A stretch of 33,676 nt of DNA from Nocardioides sp. (GTDB lineage: Bacteria; Actinomycetota; Actinomycetes; Propionibacteriales; Nocardioidaceae). Each line of letters begins with the position of its first letter. Position 1 is the first letter of the stretch. Position numbers and translations under genes: made by a program. Shown one piece after another: positions 1 through 8,470 of this stretch. Under the pieces are notes generated by a model. It did not search any database, was not told where the DNA came from, and was given only the letters and a program-made list of their open reading frames with translations. The DNA is taken from NCBI GenBank assembly GCA_025965275.1, contig JAOPXG010000067.1, forward strand, positions 1 to 33,676. The letters run 5' to 3'.

Positions 1-45
1 AAGGTCGCCAAAATCGTGGAGCAGATCGCGGTCAAGGAGTCCTGA
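1..45 (+). CDS. C-terminal end of upstream gene, probably DUF47/PhoU-like Pit accessory protein (partial)
   Basis: The window opens inside a reading frame that ends in KVAKIVEQIAVKES and TGA, seven bases before the Pit start codon. Only 14 residues are visible, so the family cannot be read from them. Actinobacterial pit genes are very often preceded by a DUF47 (PhoU-like) gene in the same operon, and a short charged helix is a plausible end for such a protein. The AAGGAG at about 34-39 lies inside this gene and may serve the pit start, which would couple the two translationally. The DUF47 assignment is inferred from context alone. Confidence 0.5.
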   Translation, partial: KVAKIVEQIAVKES

Positions 46-52
46 GCTCACC

Positions 53-1051
53 ATGGACCTCGCGATCGTCATCGCGGTCGTCGTCGTCGCGCTCGCGTTC
101 GACTACACCAACGGCTTCCACGACGCGGCGAACGCCATTGCCACGTCGGTCTCCACCCGGGCGCTGACCCCGCGCATCGCGCTGGTGCTGGCCGCCGTCA
201 TGAACTTCGTCGGCGCGCTGCTCGGCCAGCAGGTCGCGCACACCGTGAGCGACGTGATCGCGCCACCCTCGGGCAACCACGGGCTGATCATCGTCCTGGC
301 GGGCCTGCTCGGGGCGATCGCCTGGAACCTGATCACCTGGTACTTCGGGCTGCCGTCGTCGTCGTCGCACGCGCTCATCGGCGGCCTCGTCGGCGCCGCG
401 CTCACCGCCGGCGCGATCGTGCACTGGTCGACGATCGTCGACAAGGTGCTGATCCCGATGGTGCTCTCGCCGCTGTTCGGCTTCTTCGCGGCGTTCCTGG
501 TGATGCTGTCGATCATGTGGATATTCCGGAAACGGAACCCCCACAAGGTGTTCCGCGGGTTCCGGATGGCGCAGACCGTCTCGGCCGCGGCGCTGGCCCT
601 GGGCCACGGCCTCCAGGACGCGCAGAAGACGATGGGCGTGATCTTCCTGGCGCTGGTCGCATCCGGTCACGCGTCGGCCGACGACGACCTGCCGCTGTGG
701 GTCGTGATCGCGGCCGCCTCCGCGATCTCGCTCGGCACCTACTCCGGTGGCTGGCGGATCATGCGCACCCTCGGTCGCCGGATCATCCACCTCGACCCCG
801 CCCGCGGCTTCTCGGCCGAGTCGGTCGGTGCCGCCGTCCTCTACACGACGGCGTTCGCCTTCCACGCCCCCATCTCCACGACCCACACGATCACCTCGGC
901 GATCATGGGCGCCGGCGCCACCACGCGCTTCTCCGCCGTCCGCTGGGGCGTCGCCCGCTCCATCGTCGCCGCCTGGGTCCTCACCTTCCCCATGGCCGGT
1001 CTCGTCGCCGCCGGGTGCTACGTCGTACTGCACGCCGTCATCGGGGTGTAG
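53..1051 (+). CDS. pit: Low-affinity inorganic phosphate transporter, Pit family (PF01384)
   Basis: A 332-residue polytopic membrane protein that by family takes up phosphate, normally as a neutral metal-phosphate complex, driven by the proton gradient. Both Pit signature repeats are visible: FDYTNGFHDAANAIATS near the N-terminus and ALGHGLQDAQKTMGV in the second half, each followed by hydrophobic helices. The TTHTITSAIMGAG stretch near the C-terminus is also typical. The ATG follows the upstream stop by seven bases. The gene is convergent with the nuclease-like gene, and a strong hairpin begins 15 bp after its stop. Together with pstSCAB it makes this a double phosphate-uptake region, with low-affinity Pit beside high-affinity Pst. 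Confidence 0.93.
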   Translation: MDLAIVIAVVVVALAFDYTNGFHDAANAIATSVSTRALTPRIALVLAAVMNFVGALLGQQVAHTVSDVIAPPSGNHGLIIVLAGLLGAIAWNLITWYFGLPSSSSHALIGGLVGAALTAGAIVHWSTIVDKVLIPMVLSPLFGFFAAFLVMLSIMWIFRKRNPHKVFRGFRMAQTVSAAALALGHGLQDAQKTMGVIFLALVASGHASADDDLPLWVVIAAASAISLGTYSGGWRIMRTLGRRIIHLDPARGFSAESVGAAVLYTTAFAFHAPISTTHTITSAIMGAGATTRFSAVRWGVARSIVAAWVLTFPMAGLVAAGCYVVLHAVIGV

Positions 1052-1065
1052 GTCGTCGTCCGTCG

Positions 1066-1132
1066 GGGGTAGTCCCTGACGATCGAGGGGTTCTCGGGCC
1101 CAAATCACCCCCGTTTCGTCAGGGAGTACCCC
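1066..1132. repeat. 67-bp palindromic element, copy 1
   Basis: The left arm GGGGTAGTCCCTGACGA (1066-1082) pairs with TCGTCAGGGAGTACCCC (1116-1132) with one mismatch. Inner GAGGGG and CCCC blocks extend the stem. A second element of the same length and orientation lies at 2240-2306, with the first 26 bases identical and a different central loop. This copy sits between the convergent ends of pit and the nuclease-like gene, where the hairpin could act as a bidirectional terminator. The conserved arms with a divergent loop suggest a mobile or REP-like palindrome rather than an ordinary terminator. Confidence 0.85.
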
Positions 1133-1138
1133 GCCGGA

Positions 1139-2200
1139 TCAGGCCGCGCGATACCGCAGCAGCCGAGTGCGCGACCGTTCGTCGAGCGCCCGGCGAGCCG
1201 CCACGGTCGTCGTGTCGACCCACCAGTCCGGACGCTCGAGGGTCCACAGCCGCCGGGACTGCGGGACAGCTGCGGCCCGTTCGTATGCCGCGGCCAGCCG
1301 CGCGAGGAACCTGCTCGGGTCGGCCACATCGCCGGCGAGCATCGTGACGTACTCGAGGCCGTGCGTACGGAAGAGGTCCTCGCGGTCGAGGTCCTTCGAC
1401 TTCTGGGCCCCTCCCAGGTGCAGCGCTCCGTCGTACTCGCCGACGACACCGGCAACCGGATCGACGAGGTCGGGGGTGCCGATGAACCGCCCGTCCGGCC
1501 CGAAGACCGGGACGTTGCAGCAGAGGCGAGGGCGACCGGCGGCCGACTGCCAGACCATCCGCATCCCGGCCTCGCGAGGAGACCAGCTGTTCTCCTGCGC
1601 CAGGCTCAGCGCCTCACGCGTGAGCGGTGCACCGGTCCATCCGGAGAGATTGACCAGGTAGCGGTGGAGCTCGGCGATCGAGACGACGTCGTCGTAACAG
1701 GCCATGTCGATGGTGGTGACCGCCTGCCCGAGACCTGCCGCGTAGCGCACCTCGTAGAGGACCGAGCGCACGGCCGTGGTGAGGCGTATCCCATCGACGA
1801 TCTCCTGGTCCCCGGGGAGGAGACGCTCCTCCGAGGTGGCGAACCCCTGCTGCGGGCGGATCGCCCGGTTGCCGCCGATGGCCAGGGTCACCGGACGGGT
1901 GGTGCCGCCGCCCCAGGGCGTGCCGTCGAACCAGCGCGAGCCCGTCCACGCGAGCGCCGCCCACCCGGTGACTGCGCCCCAGTCCTCCGGGAGCACGGCG
2001 GCAGCCTCGACGATGCGCTGGTCGACGTTCGTGGCATCCACGTCGGCCGGCACGTACAAGCCATGGCTCGACGATCGCCATCGAGGTCCGCGGGCCTGGT
2101 CCTTGGTCGGGCCGACCTTCCCTTCCGGGTCGACACGCACGGGAAGCACGACATCGCGTCGTACCCCCGAGAGATCCATGGCCGGCACGATGCCCCACAT
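1139..2200 (-). CDS. DUF559/AbiEi-like protein, putative PD-(D/E)xK nuclease-type
   Basis: A 353-residue soluble protein with the architecture common in actinobacterial AbiEi-like/DUF559 proteins. An N-terminal part contains GLYVPADV (about 48-55) and a hydrophobic TGWAALAWTG segment. The C-terminal part resembles a Vsr/DUF559 nuclease core: SPREAGMR (E210), GTPDLVDP (D244), GEYDG (E255) and a histidine at 261. The Lys of a classic ExK motif is not obvious, so activity is uncertain. No strong ribosome-binding site is seen; an internal ATG at 2179 is an alternative start. The gene is bracketed by the two 67-bp palindromes and separates pit from pstB, which looks like an insertion. Its product may act in DNA metabolism or defence, but this is family-level inference. 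Confidence 0.6.
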   Translation of the reverse strand: MWGIVPAMDLSGVRRDVVLPVRVDPEGKVGPTKDQARGPRWRSSSHGLYVPADVDATNVDQRIVEAAAVLPEDWGAVTGWAALAWTGSRWFDGTPWGGGTTRPVTLAIGGNRAIRPQQGFATSEERLLPGDQEIVDGIRLTTAVRSVLYEVRYAAGLGQAVTTIDMACYDDVVSIAELHRYLVNLSGWTGAPLTREALSLAQENSWSPREAGMRMVWQSAAGRPRLCCNVPVFGPDGRFIGTPDLVDPVAGVVGEYDGALHLGGAQKSKDLDREDLFRTHGLEYVTMLAGDVADPSRFLARLAAAYERAAAVPQSRRLWTLERPDWWVDTTTVAARRALDERSRTRLLRYRAA

Positions 2201-2239
2201 CGCAGGGCGGCGTGCCGTTCATCCACAGGGCCTGCGGTG

Positions 2240-2306
2240 GGGGTAGTCCCTGACGATCGAGGGGTGAAATGCGCTCTCAGACCCCTCTTTCGTCAGGGAC
2301 TACCCC
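2240..2306. repeat. 67-bp palindromic element, copy 2
   Basis: The arms GGGGTAGTCCCTGACGA (2240-2256) and TCGTCAGGGACTACCCC (2290-2306) are a perfect 17-bp inverted repeat around a 33-base centre that also contains GAGGGGT and ACCCCTC. The right arm ends 7 bp before the pstB stop codon on the minus strand, so in RNA it would form a very stable stem just after pstB, a likely terminator for the pst operon. It has the same length and orientation as the copy at 1066-1132. Confidence 0.88.
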
Positions 2307-2313
2307 AAATACC

Positions 2314-3093
2314 TCACCCGAAGCGGCCCGAGATGTAGGCCTCGGTGGACTCCTCGTCGGGGTTGGTGAACATCTTGTTGGTGGGGTTGAACTCGACGAG
2401 GTGGCCGGGCTGGCCGGCGGCCTTGAGGTTGAAGAAGCCGGTGTCGTCGGAGACGCGGGCGGCCTGCTGCATGTTGTGGGTGACGATGACGATCGTGTAG
2501 TCGGCCTTGAGCTCGTGGATGAGGTCCTCGATGGCGGAGGTTGAGATCGGGTCGAGCGCCGAGCACGGCTCGTCCATGAGGAGCACCTGCGGCTCGACTG
2601 CGATGGCGCGGGCGATGCACAGTCGCTGCTGCTGACCGCCCGAGAGCCCCATGCCCGGCTTGTTGAGCCGGTCCTTGACCTCGGTCCAGAGATTGGCGCT
2701 CCGCAGCGACTTCTCGACGATCGCGTCGGCCTCGGCCTTCTTGATCTTCTTCGAGTTGAGCCGGTTGCCGGCCAGCACGTTGTCGTAGATCGACATCGTC
2801 GGGAACGGGTTCGGGCGCTGGAAGACCATGCCGATCTGGCGGCGTACGGCGACCGGGTCGACGCCGGGTTCGTACAGCGACTGCCCGGAGACCATCACCT
2901 TGCCCTCGACACGGGCGCCCGGGATGACCTCGTGCATGCGGTTGAGCGCACGCAGGAAGGTGGACTTGCCGCAGCCGGACGGCCCGATGAACGCGGTCAC
3001 CGCTCGGGCGCGGATGGTCATGTTGACGCCCTCGACGGCCTTGAAGTCGCCGTAGTAGATGTCGAGGTCGGAGATGTCGATGCTCTTGGCCAT
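2314..3093 (-). CDS. pstB: Phosphate ABC transporter ATP-binding protein PstB
   Basis: A 259-residue ATPase that energises the high-affinity PstSCAB phosphate importer at the inner face of the membrane. Walker A is GPSGCGKS (37-44), the ABC signature LSGGQQQR starts at residue 150, Walker B LLMDEP is at 171-176, and the switch histidine lies in VTHNM (H206). [13 protein letters not shown] and [12 protein letters not shown] are characteristic of PstB. The start is the ATG of [11 protein letters not shown] at 3093, preceded by AGAAGGA; the frame stays open further upstream, but that stretch is antisense-like noise over pstA. It is the last gene of pstSCAB, and no phoU follows. A 67-bp palindrome lies immediately downstream. 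Confidence 0.96.
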   Translation of the reverse strand: MAKSIDISDLDIYYGDFKAVEGVNMTIRARAVTAFIGPSGCGKSTFLRALNRMHEVIPGARVEGKVMVSGQSLYEPGVDPVAVRRQIGMVFQRPNPFPTMSIYDNVLAGNRLNSKKIKKAEADAIVEKSLRSANLWTEVKDRLNKPGMGLSGGQQQRLCIARAIAVEPQVLLMDEPCSALDPISTSAIEDLIHELKADYTIVIVTHNMQQAARVSDDTGFFNLKAAGQPGHLVEFNPTNKMFTNPDEESTEAYISGRFG

Positions 3094-3119
3094 GGGGTGT
3101 CCTTCTACGTTTTCCGCGC

Positions 3120-4217
3120 TCACCGGCGCCGGTCGGTCGGAGGGGCGAAGATCTTGCCGATGATGCGGGCACCGAGGTTGAGGAGCATCACGATCACGAT
3201 CAGGACGAGCGCAGCACCCCAGGCCCGGGCGTAGCCCGGCGGGTCGCCGACCTCCCCCGCGGGCAGGACGCCCGGCGAGGAGTACTGCTGGAAGATGTAG
3301 ACGGGCAGCGTCATCATCCGGCCGTTGAACAGGTTCCAGTTCAACGAGTCGGTGTTGCCGGCCACGATCAGGAGCGGGGCCGTCTCGCCGATCACCCGCG
3401 AGATCGCGAGCACCACGCCGGTCACGATGCCGCCGATCGCGGTCGGGACCACCATCTTCGAGATCGTGCGCCACTTCGGCACGCCCAAGGCGTACGATGC
3501 CTCGCGCAGGTCGCTCGGCACCAGCCGCAGCATCTCCTCCGTGGAGCGCACGACGGTCGGGATCATGAGCAGCGACAGCGCGATCGAGCCACCGAAGCCG
3601 ATCCGGATCGCCGGCCCGAAGATCAGCACCAGCAACGCCAGCGCGAACAGCCCGGCCACGATCGACGGGATGCCCGTCATCACGTCCACGAGGAACGTCG
3701 TGACCCGGGCGAGGCGGTTGCCCTTGCCGTACTCCACCAGGTAGATCGCCGCGAAGATCCCGATCGGCACCGAGATGATCGTCGCCGCGAGCGTGACGAG
3801 CAGGGTGCCGATCAGCGCGTGGTAGATGCCGCCACCGTGGGCGAGGGCACCGCGCATGTCGTAGGTCAGGAACTGGATGCTGATCGCGGACAGACCCTTG
3901 CTGACGACCATCCAGATCAGCCACACCAGCGGGACCAGGACCACCCCGAAGGCGAGGCACACCAGGCTGGTCGCCAGCCGGTCGACGGCGCTCCGCCGGC
4001 CCTCGAGCAGCGCGGACCACAGCGGGAAGCCGATCACGAAGAGCACCGCGGCCAGGACCAGGCCACCGACCGGGTTCCAGCCCAGGAGCAGCGCGAGCAG
4101 GCCGGACACACCGAGCGCGAGCACGGCGACCAGCAGCCCGGCGCCGCGCGGCAGCTTGGGCTGGACCAGCCCGGCGCTGACGGCGAAGTCCCGCTCGAGA
4201 GGCGTGGTGGTGCTCAT
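3120..4217 (-). CDS. pstA: Phosphate ABC transporter permease PstA
   Basis: A 365-residue inner-membrane permease of the Pst complex. Two extra hydrophobic segments near the N-terminus precede the standard permease domain, making it longer than the roughly 300-residue enterobacterial protein; extended PstA forms are common in actinobacteria. The cytoplasmic coupling loop that docks PstB is visible as [19 protein letters not shown]. The GETAPLL motif typical of PstA follows in [14 protein letters not shown]. The start ATG overlaps the pstC stop as ATGA (4214-4217), indicating coupled translation. 26 bp separate its stop from the pstB start. Confidence 0.95.
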   Translation of the reverse strand: MSTTTPLERDFAVSAGLVQPKLPRGAGLLVAVLALGVSGLLALLLGWNPVGGLVLAAVLFVIGFPLWSALLEGRRSAVDRLATSLVCLAFGVVLVPLVWLIWMVVSKGLSAISIQFLTYDMRGALAHGGGIYHALIGTLLVTLAATIISVPIGIFAAIYLVEYGKGNRLARVTTFLVDVMTGIPSIVAGLFALALLVLIFGPAIRIGFGGSIALSLLMIPTVVRSTEEMLRLVPSDLREASYALGVPKWRTISKMVVPTAIGGIVTGVVLAISRVIGETAPLLIVAGNTDSLNWNLFNGRMMTLPVYIFQQYSSPGVLPAGEVGDPPGYARAWGAALVLIVIVMLLNLGARIIGKIFAPPTDRRR

Positions 4218-5146
4218 CGGGTCACCCCTCGCTCGCTGCGGGCCACGACCAGGCGGGCCAGGAAGTTGACGGCGAAGGTCACCGCGAAGAGCACGAGACC
4301 GGTCGCGATCAGCACCGCCTGGCGGTCCGGGCTCGCCTCCTTGTAGTTGGAGGCGATGTTGGAGGCGATCGTGGCGGGGTTGGTGTCCGAGATCAGGTTC
4401 AGGGTGACGATCGGGGTCGCCGAGAGCACCATCGCGACCGCCATGGTCTCGCCGAGCGCGCGGCCCAGGCCGAGCATGACCGCGGAGACGAGACCCGACT
4501 TCGCGTACGGGAAGACCGCGAGCCGGATCGTCTCCCAGCGCGTGGCGCCCAGAGCCATCGCAGCTTCCTCGTGCAGCCGCGGCGTCTGGGCGAAGACCTC
4601 GCGCGAGATCGCGGTGGTGATCGGGACGACCATGATCGCGAGCACGATGCCGGCGGTCAGCATGGTCCGCCCGGTCACCGACGGCGGGCCGGCGAAGAAG
4701 GGGATGAAGTCGAGGTTGTCGTAGAGCCAGTTGATGACCGGCTTCGTCGCCTGGCCCAGGGCCAGGCCGCCCCAGAGGCCGTAGACGACGCTCGGCACCG
4801 CAGCGAGGAGGTCGATCACGTAGGCGATCGGGGCGGCGATCCGGGGCGGGGCGTAGTGGGAGATGAACAGCGCCACCCCGATCGCGAACGGGACCGCGAT
4901 CACCAGTGCCACGACGGCAGCCAGGACCGTGCCGTAGACCAGCGGTCCGACGTACGACGCGAAGTTGGTGGCGGGCTGGTAGATCCGCTCGTCGGCGTGG
5001 AGGCCGGGCAGGCCCTCGATGAAGAGGAAGACGAACACCCCGGCCAGCGCGAGCATGATGATCAGTGCTGCACCCTGCGCGGCGCCGGCGAACAACCGAT
5101 CGCCCACCCTGCGCGGGGGCTTCACGGACGGTGCGGAGACGGACAC
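4214..5146 (-). CDS. pstC: Phosphate ABC transporter permease PstC
   Basis: The second membrane subunit of the Pst importer. The ABC coupling loop [20 protein letters not shown] is clear, as is [12 protein letters not shown], typical of PstC. I place the start at GTG 5146 ([13 protein letters not shown]), 310 residues, because AGGAG (5151-5155) lies just upstream. A longer frame opening with ATG at 5203 would have to be translated through an 18-bp hairpin stem and gives an unlikely N-terminus. The protein has six predicted membrane helices. It is translationally coupled to pstA by an ATGA overlap. A strong hairpin separates it from pstS. Confidence 0.93.
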   Translation of the reverse strand: MSVSAPSVKPPRRVGDRLFAGAAQGAALIIMLALAGVFVFLFIEGLPGLHADERIYQPATNFASYVGPLVYGTVLAAVVALVIAVPFAIGVALFISHYAPPRIAAPIAYVIDLLAAVPSVVYGLWGGLALGQATKPVINWLYDNLDFIPFFAGPPSVTGRTMLTAGIVLAIMVVPITTAISREVFAQTPRLHEEAAMALGATRWETIRLAVFPYAKSGLVSAVMLGLGRALGETMAVAMVLSATPIVTLNLISDTNPATIASNIASNYKEASPDRQAVLIATGLVLFAVTFAVNFLARLVVARSERGVTR

Positions 5147-5164
5147 GAGGCTCCTGTCGGGTTC

Positions 5165-5207
5165 ATGGGTGTGCGGCGGCTCCACCTGTGAGCCGCCGCA
5201 CATCCAT
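5165..5207. terminator. pstS-pstC intercistronic hairpin (attenuator or RNA-stabilising stem)
   Basis: GTGCGGCGGCTC (5171-5182) and GAGCCGCCGCAC (5190-5201) form a perfect 12-bp stem with a 7-base loop. Pairing continues outward to an 18-bp stem with a single mismatch (5165-5182 with 5190-5207). It begins 15 bases after the pstS stop codon on the transcribed strand. There is no U tract, so it may act as a partial terminator, as a 3'-end stabiliser that raises PstS output over PstCAB, or both. Confidence 0.85.
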
Positions 5208-5221
5208 CGATGAATCAGTTG

Positions 5222-6325
5222 TTACTTGGCTGCGATCTTGCTGACGATGTCGGTGGCCTTCGACGCGAGCGTCGTGTCGAGCGGCGCCGAGCCGGCCTGG
5301 TCGGCGGCCGCCTGCTGGCCCTCCTCCGACAGGATGTAGGTCAGGAAGCCCTTGACCAGGTCCGCGGTGCCGGCGTCGTCGTAGGTCTGGCAGGCCAGCA
5401 GGTACGACGTCAGGAGCAGCGGGTAGGCATCGGCCTCGGTGGTGGTCCGGTCGATGTCGATCGCCATGTCGGTCGCGGCGCGGCCGGGGGCCGGCTTCGA
5501 CAGCGCGAGCACCTTGGCGGCACCCTCGGCGGTCGGCGGGTTGAACGAGTCACCCACCTGGATCGACGCCAGGCCGAGCCCGCCGACCTGGCTCTCGTCG
5601 GCGTAGCCGATCGTGCCGTCGCCGGCCTTGATCGCGGCCACGACGCCCGAGGTGCCCTCGGCAGCCTCGCCGCCCTTGATCGGCCAGGTGTCGTCGGCGG
5701 GGTAGCTCCACGAACCGCCGGCGGCCTTGCTCAGGTAGTCGGTGAAGTTCGCCGTCGTGCCCGAGTCGTCGGAGCGGTGGACGGGCGTGATCGTGGTGTC
5801 CGGCAGGTCGACGCCGTCGTTCAGCGCGGCGATGGCCGGGTCGTTCCACTTCGTGACCTTGCCGTCGAAGATCCCGGCGATCGTCGTCGCGTCGAGGTTG
5901 AGCGAGTCCACGCCGGAGAGGTTGAAGGCGACGGCGATCGGGCTGACGTACACCGGGACCTCGATGGGGTCGCTGCCGCACCGGTCCTTGGCCTTGGTCA
6001 GCTCGCCCTCGTCGTCGGTGATGTACGAGTCGGTGCCGGCGAACACGTACGCGCCGTTCTCGAAGCTCTCACGACCGGCGCCGGAGCCGACCGGGTCGTA
6101 GGTGATGGTGACGTCGGGGTTGTCGCCCTGGAACGCCGCACGCCAGGCCTGCTGCGCAGAGTCCTGCGAGCTGGCGCCGCCGCCGGCGATCGAACCACTC
6201 AGGCTGTCGCTGCTGCTGCTGCTGCTGCCGTCGCTGTTGTCGTTGGCGGCGCCGCAGCCGGTGAGAGCGATCGCGAGAACGGCGATACCGGGCACGATGG
6301 CCCGGCGGAAGGAAGTGCGAGTCAC
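5222..6325 (-). CDS. pstS: Phosphate ABC transporter substrate-binding lipoprotein PstS
   Basis: A 367-residue periplasmic-type lipoprotein that captures phosphate for PstCAB. The N-terminus carries RR, a hydrophobic core and a lipobox LTGC (acylated Cys24), followed by a Ser-rich linker encoded by repeated serine codons. Phosphate-binding loops are visible as AGGGASSQDSAQQAW, YDPVGSGAGRESF and HRSDDSGTTANFTDYL, the hallmark motifs of PstS. The start is GTG at 6325, preceded by AGGAG at 7-base spacing. It is the first gene of the pst operon, and a PHO box lies 80 bp upstream. A long hairpin follows its stop. Confidence 0.96.
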   Translation of the reverse strand: MTRTSFRRAIVPGIAVLAIALTGCGAANDNSDGSSSSSSDSLSGSIAGGGASSQDSAQQAWRAAFQGDNPDVTITYDPVGSGAGRESFENGAYVFAGTDSYITDDEGELTKAKDRCGSDPIEVPVYVSPIAVAFNLSGVDSLNLDATTIAGIFDGKVTKWNDPAIAALNDGVDLPDTTITPVHRSDDSGTTANFTDYLSKAAGGSWSYPADDTWPIKGGEAAEGTSGVVAAIKAGDGTIGYADESQVGGLGLASIQVGDSFNPPTAEGAAKVLALSKPAPGRAATDMAIDIDRTTTEADAYPLLLTSYLLACQTYDDAGTADLVKGFLTYILSEEGQQAAADQAGSAPLDTTLASKATDIVSKIAAK

Positions 6326-6404
6326 TTCGAAGCTCCTGTAGGTCTTCTTGTCTTCTCTGTCGTCTCGAAGTTAGGGAGCCGAGGTGGACGGATCCGTGGT
6401 CGTC

Positions 6405-6422
6405 GGTGAACGAAGGGTGAAC
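6405..6422 (-). promoter_or_regulatory. PHO box (PhoP-binding direct repeat) of the pst operon
   Basis: On the minus strand the sequence reads GTTCACCCTTCGTTCACC, two GTTCACC heptamers with an 11-bp period. This matches the direct-repeat PHO box known for actinobacterial PhoP, and it lies 80 bp upstream of the pstS start in the correct orientation. It implies induction of pstSCAB under phosphate starvation by PhoR-PhoP. No further repeat unit is seen on either side. Confidence 0.85.
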
Positions 6423-6498
6423 TCGCATCGCCCAATCGGAGACGCACAGCCGCTCGCGAGACGTCAATCACGTGAACAGGGCCGGGAGGGCCTTGACG

Positions 6499-7359
6499 TC
6501 AGCCCGCGAGATGGCGTTCGGTGGCGAGCACCGTGCCCTGACGCAGGTGGGCGACCAGCATCTCGCCGGGCGCGAGGTCCGGGTCCCGGACGCCGAGTGC
6601 GTCGAAGACCGCCGGCAGCACCGGGCGGTGGGTGCAGATCACGGCGCCTTCCCCTGCCGCGACCAGCTCGTCGACCAGCCGGACCACCGACGTCGCGGTC
6701 GCGTCCTCCTCGCTGAGGCCGTCGTCGAGCTCGACCTTCCAGCCGGTCGTGTCGGCGTACGGCGCGATCGTCTCGACGCAGCGGGTGCTGCCGGAGCTCA
6801 CGATGCGGGTCACGTCGTACGCCGCGAGCACCGGGACCACCCGCTGGGCCTGGTGCCGGCCCGCCTGCACCAGCGGCCGCAGCCGGTCGTCCTGACGCCA
6901 CGCCTTCCGAGACCGCGTCTGCCCGTGCCGCAGCACCACGATCGCGCGCGTCCTGCGGCGCGCCTTGCGCGCCTCGCGGAGGGTGTCCTGGTCGTGCGGG
7001 TGGGTGAGCAGGTCGAGCGCCTCGTCGTACGGCACCCAGCGCACCTCGTCGATCTCCGCGTTGGGCCGGTAGCCGCTGACGTCGGGATCGACGACGGCCC
7101 GCCCGGCCCAGTAGAAGACGGACTTCGTCCTGCCCCCGGCGATCGGGTAGCGCTGTCCGGACAGCGGGACGCCGAGGCGGACGTGCAGCCCGGTCTCCTC
7201 CTCGACCTCGCGGACGGCGGCCGCGGTCGGGTGCTCGCCCGGGTCGAGCTTGCCCTTCGGGAAGGACCAGTCGTCGTACCTCGGGCGGTGCACGAGCAGC
7301 ACCCGCTTGCCCGGTCGGAAGACCACGGCACCCGCGGCGAGCACGTCCTTCGCGGCCAT
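6499..7359 (-). CDS. mutT1: Nudix hydrolase / histidine phosphatase fusion, MutT1-type
   Basis: A 286-residue two-domain protein. Residues 1-135 form a Nudix domain with a complete Nudix box from G36 to L58 (GKLDPGE, then REVEEETGL). Residues 138-286 form a histidine-phosphatase domain with LRHGQTRS (RHG 144-146) and the later CTHRPVLP motif. This is the architecture of mycobacterial MutT1, which hydrolyses 8-oxo-dGTP, 8-oxo-GTP and diadenosine polyphosphates to limit oxidative mutagenesis. The start ATG at 7359 gives MAAKDVLAAGAV. No good ribosome-binding site is visible, so the message may be leaderless. It is divergent from the neighbouring membrane-anchored protein, with only 43 bp between the start codons. 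Confidence 0.88.
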   Translation of the reverse strand: MAAKDVLAAGAVVFRPGKRVLLVHRPRYDDWSFPKGKLDPGEHPTAAAVREVEEETGLHVRLGVPLSGQRYPIAGGRTKSVFYWAGRAVVDPDVSGYRPNAEIDEVRWVPYDEALDLLTHPHDQDTLREARKARRRTRAIVVLRHGQTRSRKAWRQDDRLRPLVQAGRHQAQRVVPVLAAYDVTRIVSSGSTRCVETIAPYADTTGWKVELDDGLSEEDATATSVVRLVDELVAAGEGAVICTHRPVLPAVFDALGVRDPDLAPGEMLVAHLRQGTVLATERHLAG

Positions 7360-7402
7360 GGTCGTTAGTCTCACACCACTCAGCCCAGGAACAGGAGCCC
7401 CC

Positions 7403-8464
7403 GTGCGCAAACGCCTCACGATCGCGGTCGCGGTCGTGCTCGTGGTGGCCCTCGTCGCGGTCGCGGCCGTGGTCGGCACGCACTGGTGGCGCGACGCGCA
7501 CCGCACCGGCCTCGAGCGGGCGGCGGCGTACGCCCCGGGCGACGCGCAGCGGCTCTCCTGGACCGACTGGGCGGCCGTCCGCGACGACGTCGGCGCCCGG
7601 CTCGACGCGGCGTCGTCGGGTGACGAGGTCCAGGGCTTCCTCGACGACGCGTACGACGCCGACCTGTCCTCGGCCTCGGCGCTGGTGCAGTCGGCGCCGG
7701 TGCTCCAGGCGCACTTCGGCTTCTCCCCCGCGACCGTCGACTCCGAGCTCTTCAGCCAGTCGGACCAGGGCGCCGTGGTGATCCTGACGATGCCCGACGA
7801 CACCGACTTCGACGCGATCGGCGACCAGCTCGAGGAGAGCGGGTTCACCCGCCCCGCCGACGACGACGGTGTGTGGCAGGGCGGCGACACCCTGCTCCCG
7901 AGGATCGGCTCCGACCTCACCCCCGAGCTCCAGTACGTCGCGCTCGACCGCGACGACCACCTGGTGCTGACCAGTGACGCGGCGGACTACCTCCAGCAGA
8001 CCGTCGACGGCCTCGGTGAGGGCGACCTCCCCGACGGCATGCAGGAGACCCTCGAGGCGTCGGGAGAGCCGCTGACCGCCGTCGTCTACGCGGGCGACTA
8101 CACGTGCTCGGCGCTGGCGATGGCCCAGGCCGACGCGGCCGACCAGGCGGAGGCCGACCAGCTGGTCGCGGAGGCCGGCGAGGTCAACCCCGTCACCGGC
8201 TTCGCGATGTCGGTCCAGCCCGGCGGGCGCGTGCGCGTGGCGCTCTCCTTCGAGAACGACGGCCAGGCCCGCACCAACGCCGACTCGCGCGCGGCGCTGG
8301 CCGCCGGGCCCGCTCCCGGACAGGGCGGCGACTTCGGCGACCGGTTCTCGGTCGCGTCGGTGACCGCCGACGGTCCCCTGGTGACGCTGGACCTGAAGCC
8401 CCGCCCGGACACCTACGTCTTCTCCGACCTCAGCTCCGGCCCGCTGCTCTTCGCGACCTGCTGA
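7403..8464 (+). CDS. Membrane-anchored protein of unknown function
   Basis: A 353-residue protein that I do not recognise. It opens with VRKRLTIAV and one long hydrophobic segment (about residues 5-25), then a soluble, acidic, Asp/Glu- and Ala-rich region, consistent with an anchored extracytoplasmic protein. Cysteines are few: one in YTCSALAMAQ and one as the final residue, which might pair. The start is GTG at 7403, chosen because AGGAG lies at 7393-7397, five bases upstream; in-frame sequence further upstream overlaps mutT1 and is not credible. It is divergent from mutT1 and convergent with copA, whose stop is 6 bp away. Confidence 0.82.
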   Translation: MRKRLTIAVAVVLVVALVAVAAVVGTHWWRDAHRTGLERAAAYAPGDAQRLSWTDWAAVRDDVGARLDAASSGDEVQGFLDDAYDADLSSASALVQSAPVLQAHFGFSPATVDSELFSQSDQGAVVILTMPDDTDFDAIGDQLEESGFTRPADDDGVWQGGDTLLPRIGSDLTPELQYVALDRDDHLVLTSDAADYLQQTVDGLGEGDLPDGMQETLEASGEPLTAVVYAGDYTCSALAMAQADAADQAEADQLVAEAGEVNPVTGFAMSVQPGGRVRVALSFENDGQARTNADSRAALAAGPAPGQGGDFGDRFSVASVTADGPLVTLDLKPRPDTYVFSDLSSGPLLFATC

Positions 8465-8470
8465 CCGTCC

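Noticed and set aside
1361..2338. Long plus-strand frame across the nuclease-like gene
   Set aside because: It is an antisense shadow typical of high-GC DNA, lacks a ribosome-binding site and would run through the palindrome.
3094..4020. In-frame upstream extension of pstB giving a 568-residue protein
   Set aside because: It runs in the alternative frame of pstA, is Arg/Asp/Pro-rich, and pstB has its own ATG with AGAAGGA and the expected N-terminus.
6205..6230. GCT-type trinucleotide repeat (microsatellite)
   Set aside because: It encodes the Ser-rich linker after the PstS lipobox, a common low-complexity region in lipoproteins, and is not a separate element.
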